Below, in pieces: positions 1 to 7,007 of a stretch of DNA of 47,486 nucleotides (positions are counted from its first letter, which is position 1; every line of letters starts with the position of its first letter). Below the pieces are notes generated by a model. It did not search any database, was not told the DNA's origin, and saw only the letters and a program-made list of their open reading frames with translations. The position numbers and the translations under genes were made by a program. The stretch is from positions 1-47,486 of IMG/VR virus record IMGVR_UViG_3300044533_000020. One strand, written 5' to 3'. This DNA is from a virus.

Positions 1-1383
1 TCTTTCCATAAAGTGTAACAAAGTATAGTTCTTCTTTGTTTTCCAACTCAAGTCGTCGGCGATGTCATAAAGTGTCGAAGAAGTTTTAGTGTTCGATTTA
101 CGTAGTCCTCGACCAATTGACTGAAGGTTTCTAATTCTTGACTTGGAAGGAGAAGCAAATATAATATTATGAAGGTTCTTAATATTGACTCCGGTACTAA
201 AAGTGCCAAAAGAAGCCACAATAATCGCATTATTTTCATTCTCAACAACCTTTCTTATTTCTTCTCTCTGTTCACCAGAAACTTCGCCAGAAACCCAATA
301 TACTGATCTATCGTTATTCTGTAGCATATTTGCTAGATGAATACCATGTTTCTCAACGAATTGATATAATATCAAAGTATTACCTTCAAGAGAAAGAGCA
401 AGGTTCTTAATGAATTTATTTCTTGCGTCTAACTTAACTAGATAATCCATCTCAGCTTGATAATCGTTTGCACGAGCAATCATCTTTTTAGCTTCATCAG
501 GATGATTTAATACGATTGCTTTAATTCTAAAATCAGCAAGATGCTTTTGATCGATAAGCTCTTTTGTTGATATTACTTTTCTGACTGCTCCGAAGAGACC
601 TTCAAGGACGAGGCGGTGGGTTTCAGTACCATCCAATGTTCCGGTAAATCCAAAACGGTAGCGGCATCCGGATAGTTTAGTAAGTATAGAAGTAAGAGAT
701 TTTGCTTTGAAGAGATGAGCTTCGTCTCCGATGACAACATCAAACTGATCAAAGAATTCTTTAGGTAGCTTGTATACGCTTTGCCAAGTGCTGATTGTGA
801 TTGGTTTTGTTGATCCCTTATCCTGTCCAGCGAACACACGATGAACAAAAGTATCAGAGTCGAAGCCATAGTCAGCAAAATCACTGGCAAGCTGACTAAC
901 AAGAGAAGTAGTTGGTACAATAATAAGAGTTCTTTTCGCATAATACCTCACAAGTAAATAGATAATAAATGATTTACCAGATGCAGTTGGCGAGAGTAAT
1001 AGAGCTCTGCGTTCTCTAACAGCATGAACAAATGCATCAATCTGATAATCTCTTGGTTGCATAGTTGGTTTCAACTTAGCAATAAAATCGTTTGCTTCTT
1101 TGATAGAAAAGTTTTCAGAAGAAAAATCTGTAAGATATTCTATTTCATAATCTCTTGATTTACAGAATTCTTCAACGTATTTGGTCAGACCAGCATACAA
1201 TAGGCCAGTCATTACATTAAGTAATCTAATCTTACCGTCCCAGAACTTAGAACGATAAGCGGGCATAAACTTAGCGCCAGGAACCATGAACGTGAAATAC
1301 TCGCTCATCTCCATCATAACACTTGGTTCGGCTTTTACTTTAATGTAAACTTCATCGAACTTTTCAATCTGAACTAAATCCAT
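1..1383 (-). CDS. uvsW: UvsW-type DNA/RNA helicase, 3' end outside window
   Basis: This is a superfamily 2 helicase that remodels recombination and stalled-fork intermediates (branch migration, R-loop unwinding) and, in T4, helps switch replication to recombination-dependent initiation. The reading frame starts at ATG 1383 and stays open for 461 codons to the window edge, so the C-terminus is missing. An N-terminal DNA-binding-like part (residues 1-105) is followed by Walker A SPTASGKS (131-138), the DEAH box (220-223) and GFTGTL (245-250). A motif VI-like QSIGRGLRKS lies near the end of the visible part. The start codon overlaps the uvsY stop by one base (TAATG), which implies translational coupling. 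The uvsY-uvsW pairing downstream of the head genes is standard in T4-like phages. The identification is secure; only the last part is unseen. Confidence 0.95.
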   Translation of the reverse strand, partial: MDLVQIEKFDEVYIKVKAEPSVMMEMSEYFTFMVPGAKFMPAYRSKFWDGKIRLLNVMTGLLYAGLTKYVEEFCKSRDYEIEYLTDFSSENFSIKEANDFIAKLKPTMQPRDYQIDAFVHAVRERRALLLSPTASGKSFIIYLLVRYYAKRTLIIVPTTSLVSQLASDFADYGFDSDTFVHRVFAGQDKGSTKPITISTWQSVYKLPKEFFDQFDVVIGDEAHLFKAKSLTSILTKLSGCRYRFGFTGTLDGTETHRLVLEGLFGAVRKVISTKELIDQKHLADFRIKAIVLNHPDEAKKMIARANDYQAEMDYLVKLDARNKFIKNLALSLEGNTLILYQFVEKHGIHLANMLQNNDRSVYWVSGEVSGEQREEIRKVVENENNAIIVASFGTFSTGVNIKNLHNIIFASPSKSRIRNLQSIGRGLRKSNTKTSSTLYDIADDLSWKTKKNYTLLHFMER

Positions 1384-1817
1384 TAAGCACCCATAGTGAA
1401 TTTCTGCCAATCAATCGCATTCTTAATTATAAAGTTTCTATTCATTACACTTTTAATAATTGAATCTAATAATTCTAACTTCTCTTGTTGATAACCAATT
1501 TTAAGAGAAAGATTAATTATATCATGATCGGCTTCTAGATACATTGGAATATCGCCTTTAAGAACCATTCCCTTTGGCGGTAACTTCCAACCCTTATCTT
1601 TGGTTTCTTCGTTTGGACCCTGAGTCAAGAACTCATACTTATCTAGTTTGAGTTGTTTCATATCAGCTTCGTGTTTACGAAGAAGCATCTTTTCTTTAAC
1701 GTATATCTGATAGTATTTATGGTGGAGTTTAGGGATATTAAGAGCTTCATCGCCTAACTCTGTTTTGTCAATTTTAGTGTCGGCTTGCCAGTTTTCTAAG
1801 ATTTCATCAATGTTCAT
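1383..1817 (-). CDS. uvsY: UvsY recombination mediator
   Basis: UvsY loads the UvsX recombinase onto single-stranded DNA covered by gp32 and is needed for recombination-dependent replication. The 144-residue length is close to T4 UvsY (137). The acidic N-terminus (MNIDEILENW), the following helical Lys/Glu-rich region, and the C-terminal block ending NAIDWQKFTMG match the cyanophage and exo-T4 UvsY pattern. It directly precedes uvsW with a one-base overlap, the usual partner order. The uvsX gene is not in this window. The assignment rests on sequence pattern plus synteny. Confidence 0.92.
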   Translation of the reverse strand: MNIDEILENWQADTKIDKTELGDEALNIPKLHHKYYQIYVKEKMLLRKHEADMKQLKLDKYEFLTQGPNEETKDKGWKLPPKGMVLKGDIPMYLEADHDIINLSLKIGYQQEKLELLDSIIKSVMNRNFIIKNAIDWQKFTMGA

Positions 1818-1840
1818 AACAATCTCACAGGTTAAATGAT

Positions 1841-2365
1841 TTAGATTTTATTAATATTATAATATGTATATTTGAAAGTTGCAGTGGCGGTTACGTAATT
1901 AACATCGCTATCAACGGTGTTAAATTCTAGTCCAGAAAGCGATACAGGATAACCATCAACGTAAACAATTTCATAGTTTGCTGACTTAGTGCTTGACAAT
2001 ACCATAACAGAAATGTCTGAGTAAATACCTTCACCAGTCCATTCTTTTTTATCAGCAATTGCTTTGTATTGAGCGAAATCTTCTGGCTTACCTAGGCCAG
2101 TTATCCAATTATGTATTTCTAGATAATTTTGTAAATCCTCATCAACTTTAAATGTAATATCTAATTCACCATAAGTTAAATGCTCACCAGGAAGTGGGAT
2201 ATTAACAAATGGGTTTGATGCTATTGCTGGTGATAGGTTGATCGATGGTATATTTACTTTTTGAATAAAGAAATTTACGTGCGGAGCTTTTTTAATCTGA
2301 AACTTAAAATTCAGAGGCGAAAGAAAGTTTCTATTAGATGGTGTGTTATCTATTGCTGACATCAT
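1841..2365 (-). CDS. Virion structural protein, probable tail tube/tail completion family
   Basis: This 174-residue beta-rich protein begins with a segment (NRNFLSPLNFKFQIKKAP) followed by PLPGEHLTYGELDITFKVDEDLQ. That pattern is frequent in T4-like phage tail proteins with a tube-like fold. In exo-T4 genomes the gene between gp23 and uvsY is often annotated as the tail completion protein gp3, but T4 gp3 similarity cannot be shown here by eye, so no symbol is given. It has its own late promoter (TATAAATA at 2379-2386) just after the gp23 terminator, and an AAGGAG ribosome site before tandem ATG codons. A tube initiator or terminator role is inference. Confidence 0.6.
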   Translation of the reverse strand: MMSAIDNTPSNRNFLSPLNFKFQIKKAPHVNFFIQKVNIPSINLSPAIASNPFVNIPLPGEHLTYGELDITFKVDEDLQNYLEIHNWITGLGKPEDFAQYKAIADKKEWTGEGIYSDISVMVLSSTKSANYEIVYVDGYPVSLSGLEFNTVDSDVNYVTATATFKYTYYNINKI

Positions 2366-2378
2366 AACTCCTTTCTAC

Positions 2379-2386
2379 TATTTATA
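2379..2386 (-). promoter_or_regulatory. T4-type late promoter element
   Basis: The minus strand reads TATAAATA, the exact T4 late consensus recognised by gp55 with gp33 and the sliding clamp. It lies about 14 bases before the ATG of the 174-residue tail protein and directly after the gp23 terminator, giving a very short leader that still includes the AAGGAG site. Confidence 0.75.
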
Positions 2387-2390
2387 TATG

Positions 2391-2415
2391 AAAAAAGGGA
2401 GCCGAAGCCCCCTTT
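2391..2415 (-). terminator. Rho-independent terminator after major capsid gene
   Basis: On the minus strand a stem AAAGGGGGC / GCTCCCTTT (one G-U pair) closes a TTCG tetraloop and is followed by a run of T. It sits 28 bases beyond the gp23 stop codon and about 5 bases before the next late promoter. This is a textbook intrinsic terminator that would insulate the very strongly expressed capsid gene. Confidence 0.88.
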
Positions 2416-2442
2416 AGTCTTTGCCACTTATGTGGTTCTTGA

Positions 2443-3819
2443 TTACATAAGGTTATTGATGATAACTCTACGATAATACTTGTTAGTATTGATAGTGTTA
2501 GCAGCACCAAAGCCCTGAGTTAGACCCTGAGCGAATGGGTTTGCAACCATGCCGTAACGAGTCTTGAAGCCGATCTTTGGCTGGAATGATGACTGGTCAA
2601 CTGCACGAACCATCTGTAGTGGAACGTATGGGCAATAGAATAGACCAGCGTCGAAAGCTGATGAACCCTTATAGCCAACAGTTAGGTAGTTACCACCTAG
2701 TGCGTATGGATCGATGTAAACCTTTAGGCGACCATTTAGAATACCAGCGAAGGTATTACCAGTATCATCAACCTGTAGGTTGTTTGAGTTAAGAGCAGGA
2801 GCGTAGTCAAGTACACCAGCCATCTGTAGAGCAGAAGCAACGTCTGAAGAACAGATAACGATGTTACCCTTACCACGACGAGTCTGCTTGGCGATCTGGT
2901 TAGCTTCACGCTCTAGCTGGAACATTAGACCCTTGAACTTTTCAACTGACCAACGACCGTTAGAATCAGTATCAAGATCGAAGACACCAGCTGTAGTTGT
3001 ATTTTCCTGAGCGCCAGCTTCAGCAGTGAAGTTAATAGTACGAACTACTTCACGGTTGATTTCGGCTAGGATTTCAGCTGATAGAATGTTAGCTAGTTCT
3101 GTTTCAGCGTCTAGACCATGGATTGCCTTAAGATCCTGGGCAAGTTCCATAGTATACTCTGCCTTTAGAGCACGAGTGTTAGCAGTAACAGTAACCTTCT
3201 CAATTGAGAATGCCATCTGTGGGAAAGCAGTGTTTGAGTCAGTTCCAAGAGCTTCAGCCTGGAAAGTTGACATACCAGCACCAGTGTTATAGGTGTTGAC
3301 TGCTGTTAGTGGTGAAGTGTTAGTTGCACCTGGAATAGTTCCAACGAACTTCTGACCGAAGGTGTTAGCACCTGAAGTTACAGAAGAGAATGCAGTGTTA
3401 ACTTCGTTATAGAAAGTTTCTGCGCCAGCGTTGTTATAGCTAGTTGTGTTAGCATAACGTGAACGCATTGCGAAGATGAGGCCAGTTGGGCCAGTCATTG
3501 GCTGAACGCCGCAGATGTCGTAAGCAATTAGGTTTGGCATTGCACGACGAACTAGTGAAATAAGAACTGGATCGAAAGTATCGATACCGCCAGTACCCTG
3601 AGTTGAGCTTGAAGCGCCCATTAGGTTAGCTGGAACTAGTGAACTTGTTTCAGTTAGTGTCTGGTAATCACCGTGTGCTGCTGATTCACGGAGAGCCTTC
3701 TCTGTGTTCTCAAGCATAACTGCAGTGACTGAACGGCGGTGCTGGTCCTTAATGGCGCCAAGAGCGTCATGGTCTAGGACTGGAGCCCACTTATTTTGAA
3801 TTTCCTCAGCTAGATACAT
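2443..3819 (-). CDS. 23: Major capsid protein gp23
   Basis: This gene encodes the HK97-fold subunit of the prolate T4-like head. The 458 residues are shorter than T4 gp23 (521), as in marine T4-like phages. The N-terminal 50-60 residues are a charged helical region expected to be removed by the gp21 protease. LTE at residues 55-57 fits the gp21 consensus (Leu/Ile)-X-Glu and would leave a mature N-terminus at Thr58. Recognisable blocks include RRAMPNLIAYDICGVQPM, LKAEYTMELAQDLKAIHG and a C-terminal NPFAQGL region. It follows scaffold gp22, has its own late promoter and ends in a strong terminator, which fits high-level late expression. A separate vertex protein gp24 is not encoded next to it. 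Confidence 0.97.
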   Translation of the reverse strand: MYLAEEIQNKWAPVLDHDALGAIKDQHRRSVTAVMLENTEKALRESAAHGDYQTLTETSSLVPANLMGASSSTQGTGGIDTFDPVLISLVRRAMPNLIAYDICGVQPMTGPTGLIFAMRSRYANTTSYNNAGAETFYNEVNTAFSSVTSGANTFGQKFVGTIPGATNTSPLTAVNTYNTGAGMSTFQAEALGTDSNTAFPQMAFSIEKVTVTANTRALKAEYTMELAQDLKAIHGLDAETELANILSAEILAEINREVVRTINFTAEAGAQENTTTAGVFDLDTDSNGRWSVEKFKGLMFQLEREANQIAKQTRRGKGNIVICSSDVASALQMAGVLDYAPALNSNNLQVDDTGNTFAGILNGRLKVYIDPYALGGNYLTVGYKGSSAFDAGLFYCPYVPLQMVRAVDQSSFQPKIGFKTRYGMVANPFAQGLTQGFGAANTINTNKYYRRVIINNLM

Positions 3820-3853
3820 TTAGGTTTTCCTTTCTTAGAAATACACTTTATCT

Positions 3854-3861
3854 TATTTATA
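3854..3861 (-). promoter_or_regulatory. T4-type late promoter for gp23
   Basis: An exact TATAAATA on the minus strand lies 35 bases upstream of the gp23 ATG, between the end of gp22 and gp23. The leader contains an AAGGAAA ribosome site. The position matches the strong late promoter of T4 gene 23. Confidence 0.8.
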
Positions 3862-3866
3862 ATATA

Positions 3867-5018
3867 TTACTTTTTAACTGTTCTGGAGATAGCTTCTAGA
3901 TAGCGTCCAACTGTTGGATCGACATTCTTAGATACTGCTACTTCTCCTTCAAACGTTTCTTCTTCAATTGAAGAACTTGAAGTTGCTTCATTCTTAAAGT
4001 AGTTTTCCTTGACAATCATTAGTTTCTTTGCATAAACGTCTAGATCGCCGTCGAATTCAATTCCTTCAACTAGGGCAGAAAACTTTTCCTGCTGTGTCAA
4101 TGCTAGATCGGAAGCAAGGCTTTCAACAATGCCCTGTCTTTCGTTCTCAACAACAAAGTTTTTTAGCTCAACGTTTTCGGAAATTGCTTCGTCAAGTTTA
4201 GATTCTAGAGCCTCAACCTTTTCAGCCATTGCTTCTAGAACATCAACCTTCTCCTCTGGAACACTAATATAGTGCTCAGCGAATAGGTTCTTCAATCCTT
4301 CCATGAACTCTTCTGCAAGTTCATTGCGTAGGGTTGATTCGATTGCTACTTCGTTTTCCTTCATCCAGTTCTCAACAACATAATCAAGATAAGTGTCGAG
4401 CTTTGATGTTAGTTCTTCATTGAATAGAGAAATTTCTTCCTGTAGCTTTGTTTCATATTCTTCTTCTAGACGAGCCTGTTCAGCAATTAGTCTAGCAGAA
4501 ACAGCTGCTTCGAATAGTGTAGCAACGTTGTCTTTGAATTCTTCTGATAGATCCTGACCATTGAACATTTCTTCAATGTCTTCCTTGACGTTTAGCTTTG
4601 GCATAGCATCACGTGTCTTTGGAGCTGACTTGCCAGTAGCATCAGATGGCTTCATATCTAGTGAAGACTGATTGTGGCCAGACTTATCACCAACGCCCCA
4701 ATCCTTACCAGGACCGAACTGTGACTGAACTTGATTGAAAAAGTTAACAAGGTCAGACTTGCCCATGCCAGCCATTACATTCATAACGCCATGCATAGCG
4801 CCGAGCTTTGACATTGGATCTGAATGACGTGCTGCTGGATGAAGTGATGAACCAGCTAGAGTTTCCTCATCAACTGTTTCTTCTTCCATCTTCTTACAAG
4901 AAGATTCTTTATCTTCTTCCTCGTCCTTATCTTCTTCCTCTTCATGCTTCTTCTTGCCCTTTACCTTGGCTTCTTCTAAAGCATTCTGAGCTTCAAGATC
5001 GAATTCTTCGTTTGCCAT
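3867..5018 (-). CDS. 22: Prohead core scaffolding protein gp22
   Basis: Main internal scaffold of the prohead, around which gp23 assembles and which is later degraded by gp21. The protein has 383 residues against 269 in T4. It is strongly acidic with a Glu/Asp/Lys-rich tract at about residues 20-50. Long coiled-coil segments cover about residues 145-330 (for example VLEAMAEKVEALESKLDEAI), typical of gp22. The C-terminus contains VDPTVGRYLEAISRTVKK, the conserved gp22-type tail that contacts capsid protein. It lies between protease gp21 and capsid gp23, the canonical order. The extended acidic N-terminus may hold additional core material. Confidence 0.92.
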   Translation of the reverse strand: MANEEFDLEAQNALEEAKVKGKKKHEEEEDKDEEEDKESSCKKMEEETVDEETLAGSSLHPAARHSDPMSKLGAMHGVMNVMAGMGKSDLVNFFNQVQSQFGPGKDWGVGDKSGHNQSSLDMKPSDATGKSAPKTRDAMPKLNVKEDIEEMFNGQDLSEEFKDNVATLFEAAVSARLIAEQARLEEEYETKLQEEISLFNEELTSKLDTYLDYVVENWMKENEVAIESTLRNELAEEFMEGLKNLFAEHYISVPEEKVDVLEAMAEKVEALESKLDEAISENVELKNFVVENERQGIVESLASDLALTQQEKFSALVEGIEFDGDLDVYAKKLMIVKENYFKNEATSSSSIEEETFEGEVAVSKNVDPTVGRYLEAISRTVKK

Positions 5019-5050
5019 TGAATAGTCTCCTATTAAGTGAAATTTAATGT

Positions 5051-5058
5051 ATTTATAA
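5051..5058 (-). promoter_or_regulatory. T4-type late promoter for gp22
   Basis: An exact TATAAATA on the minus strand, 33 bases before the gp22 ATG and just beyond the gp21 stop codon. The leader carries a TAGGAGA ribosome site. Confidence 0.78.
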
Positions 5059-5061
5059 TAA

Positions 5062-5724
5062 TTACGATTTTAGTGTTAGAGAAGAAAGATATGCTTCAAA
5101 TATGGCAAGTTTCTTTTCTTCTAGTTGTGCTTTTGATAGCTTATGAACAGTCTTTTTAATTTCATGAAGTTTTTCTTCATGCCATGTGTTCTTGACTGGA
5201 TCGTAAATCCATTCAACGTTTTCCATGATACCGTTTACGAAACACCCAGGACCGCTTGGATCAGAAACAATATCAACGGTTGATAATTTAAAGTCGCTCT
5301 GAACAACCATGACACCATTCTGTTCTCTCAAAGAACCCATGCCACGTGTAGAAACTCCTAACTGTCCGCCTGATTCTAGGAGACCTCTAGCAATTTCACC
5401 CATTGGTGTTGATGTAATTTTAGCCTTACCATTAACAAAATTACCATCCCATGACAATTCAGTTATAATATGAGATACACGATCAAGATTGATAGTTGGC
5501 CCAGCAGGATGATTTAACTCACCGAAAGCTCTTTTGGCGTTAACAACTTCACGAAGATATCTACTAACTTCGGTTTCTAGAATGTTCTTTTTGTACAATC
5601 TACCGTTTTTGTTTTTTTCTTCGGCTGTCATGAAGCGGCCAGTAATATAATGGCTTCTTTTACCGTCTTCATTTCTCTCAGTAATATAATGAGTATCTTC
5701 GTTTAATTCGGCGATGAGTTTCAT
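5062..5724 (-). CDS. 21: Prohead core protease gp21
   Basis: This serine protease sits in the prohead core and cleaves gp22, gp67, gp23 and other head proteins after (Leu/Ile)-X-Glu before DNA packaging. The length of 220 residues is close to T4 gp21 (212). A GRFMTAEEKNKNGRLY block near residues 29-44 is characteristic. His72 in GELNHPAG and Ser125 in GVSTRGMGSL are the likely catalytic pair, with Asp151 (STVDIVSDPSGPG) a candidate for the third member. Start ATG 5724 lies 3 bases after the upstream gene's stop. The assignment is firm from motifs and its position before gp22. Confidence 0.94.
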   Translation of the reverse strand: MKLIAELNEDTHYITERNEDGKRSHYITGRFMTAEEKNKNGRLYKKNILETEVSRYLREVVNAKRAFGELNHPAGPTINLDRVSHIITELSWDGNFVNGKAKITSTPMGEIARGLLESGGQLGVSTRGMGSLREQNGVMVVQSDFKLSTVDIVSDPSGPGCFVNGIMENVEWIYDPVKNTWHEEKLHEIKKTVHKLSKAQLEEKKLAIFEAYLSSLTLKS

Positions 5725-5727
5725 CTC

Positions 5728-5973
5728 TTATCCTCTGTATGCTACTGGTGTTGCTAGCAGACCAGTGCCTTGAAGTGTGTCTGTTAAATCTTTAACAACA
5801 AAGATTGGTGCTGTATTAGTAACAGTTGTGTTAGCATATACAGTGCCATTAGCATAAGCAATATTAAGAACAGCAGCAGTGGTTGGGTTTACAACCCTAC
5901 AAAGATTTGCTGTGTTGCCAAAATTGTTTGCTGATGAAATTGATCTTTCAGCGCCAAGTAGTTTAATAAACAT
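5728..5973 (-). CDS. Small structural protein of the T4-like head region (unassigned)
   Basis: This 81-residue beta-rich protein is rich in Asn, Thr, Val and Ala (NGTVYANTTVTNTAPIFVVKDLTDTLQ) and ends TPVAYRG. Proteins of this size and pattern, with alternating small polar and hydrophobic residues and a terminal PVAY, recur in marine T4-like phages near the prohead genes, but I know of no assigned function. Its start overlaps the stop of the 272-residue gene by one base, and its stop lies 3 bases before gp21, so it is almost certainly co-translated with head genes. A minor virion or capsid-surface protein is the most likely role. Confidence 0.6.
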   Translation of the reverse strand: MFIKLLGAERSISSANNFGNTANLCRVVNPTTAAVLNIAYANGTVYANTTVTNTAPIFVVKDLTDTLQGTGLLATPVAYRG

Positions 5974-6791
5974 TATAGAGTCCCCACATCTAGTCTACCA
6001 GTAGAACCTAGAGTTCCGCTAGTATATTCAGTATTAGTAGCACCACCTGATTCTGACTGACCGTGCATTTTCCATGCCTTAGCATAAAGAACCTGTGTGC
6101 CTTTTTCTTTACCATATTCTTTTACAAAACGTGCTTTGTTTGCCTTAATCCACTTTTCTAATTTTGGGCTTGATGGAGCAACTTCATTTATCTCATCTTC
6201 TTTAAGACCTTTTGCTTTACCAGCTGGTAGCTTTGTAACCTTAGCAGTTTCTGATGCTTTTGTGGCAATTGATCTTAGGTCTGACTTTGAAGGGGTTCCG
6301 GGCTGCTTGAAAGATTTAGGATATTGGTTAGAAAGACGTTTTGGTGTGTCTTTATATGCAGTATCTTTACGAGTCATTGGACGAATGCCTTCGTCAACTT
6401 CAACTTCTTCTTTGACCTTTTTATCAAGAAGAACTTTTTTGCCTTTATATCTTGGTTCCTGATCAGATCCGGAAGGGCATGCATCTTCGCCATGAAGTTC
6501 GCACATCACACCTTCGTTTGTGTGATTACAAGCAGCTTCATAAACTCCGTCTTTTTGAAACTTATATTTTGAAGTCTTAGAACCGCCACCTTTCTTACCC
6601 TTAAATGCAGCATCAGCATCATATGGGTATTCATGGGTTTCAGTGTCATGCTTCTTTACGAAAGCAACACCATCTTTGGCGCCATCCCAATTATAAAGAT
6701 TCTTGTCGTCAATATCTGGCGGAGCAACTGTAGTTTTATTTACTCCGGAGAACTGGCCTTTGCCAGCAATGTCTCTAAGTTTCTTCGCCAT
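5973..6791 (-). CDS. Unassigned head-region protein with Cys/His cluster
   Basis: I do not recognise the family. The 272-residue protein is highly basic, Lys/Gly-rich and low-complexity over much of its length. A Cys/His cluster with spacing C-x-H-x6-C-x2-H-x4-C occupies residues 88-105. A second region near residues 210-245 (KLEKWIKANKARFVKEYGKEKG then AKAWKMHG) resembles a short helical motif found in many phage proteins. It overlaps the end of the gp67 gene by 17 bases and the next gene by one base. It occupies the position of T4 gp68 but does not look like it. An internal head or prohead-core protein that meets DNA is plausible from charge and place, and unproven. Confidence 0.6.
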   Translation of the reverse strand: MAKKLRDIAGKGQFSGVNKTTVAPPDIDDKNLYNWDGAKDGVAFVKKHDTETHEYPYDADAAFKGKKGGGSKTSKYKFQKDGVYEAACNHTNEGVMCELHGEDACPSGSDQEPRYKGKKVLLDKKVKEEVEVDEGIRPMTRKDTAYKDTPKRLSNQYPKSFKQPGTPSKSDLRSIATKASETAKVTKLPAGKAKGLKEDEINEVAPSSPKLEKWIKANKARFVKEYGKEKGTQVLYAKAWKMHGQSESGGATNTEYTSGTLGSTGRLDVGTL

Positions 6792-6996
6792 TATCCTCTT
6801 CCTCTGAGTTGTCTAATTCTGGTTCTTCAGCGTTGTAACCATACATCTGTTGTGCAATTGCAATCTTCTTATCTTCAATAGCTGTTGCAATTCTATTAAC
6901 AATTAAATCGTTAAACGCTGCTTCAAAATCTGTTGGCTTCTGCTCTAATGCAGAAATAACTAAGTCATCTAATTCATATTTATTAGCTTCAGTCAT
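6775..6996 (-). CDS. 67: Prohead core protein gp67
   Basis: Small acidic internal core protein needed for correct prohead shape and cleaved by gp21 during maturation. The 73 residues compare with 80 in T4. The block LDDLVISALEQKPTDFEAAFNDLIVNRI is the usual gp67 signature in exo-T4 phages, and the last 20 residues are almost entirely Glu/Asp/Asn, as expected for a core protein that yields acidic internal peptides. It follows portal gp20 with an 11-base gap and overlaps the next gene by 17 bases. Confidence 0.82.
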   Translation of the reverse strand: MTEANKYELDDLVISALEQKPTDFEAAFNDLIVNRIATAIEDKKIAIAQQMYGYNAEEPELDNSEEEDNGEET

Positions 6997-7007
6997 TTAC
7001 ATTCATC

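Noticed and set aside
573-941. Minus-strand frame of 122 codons within the helicase region
   Set aside because: It overlaps the uvsW frame, whose helicase motifs prove the coding frame; Leu-rich out-of-frame shadow.
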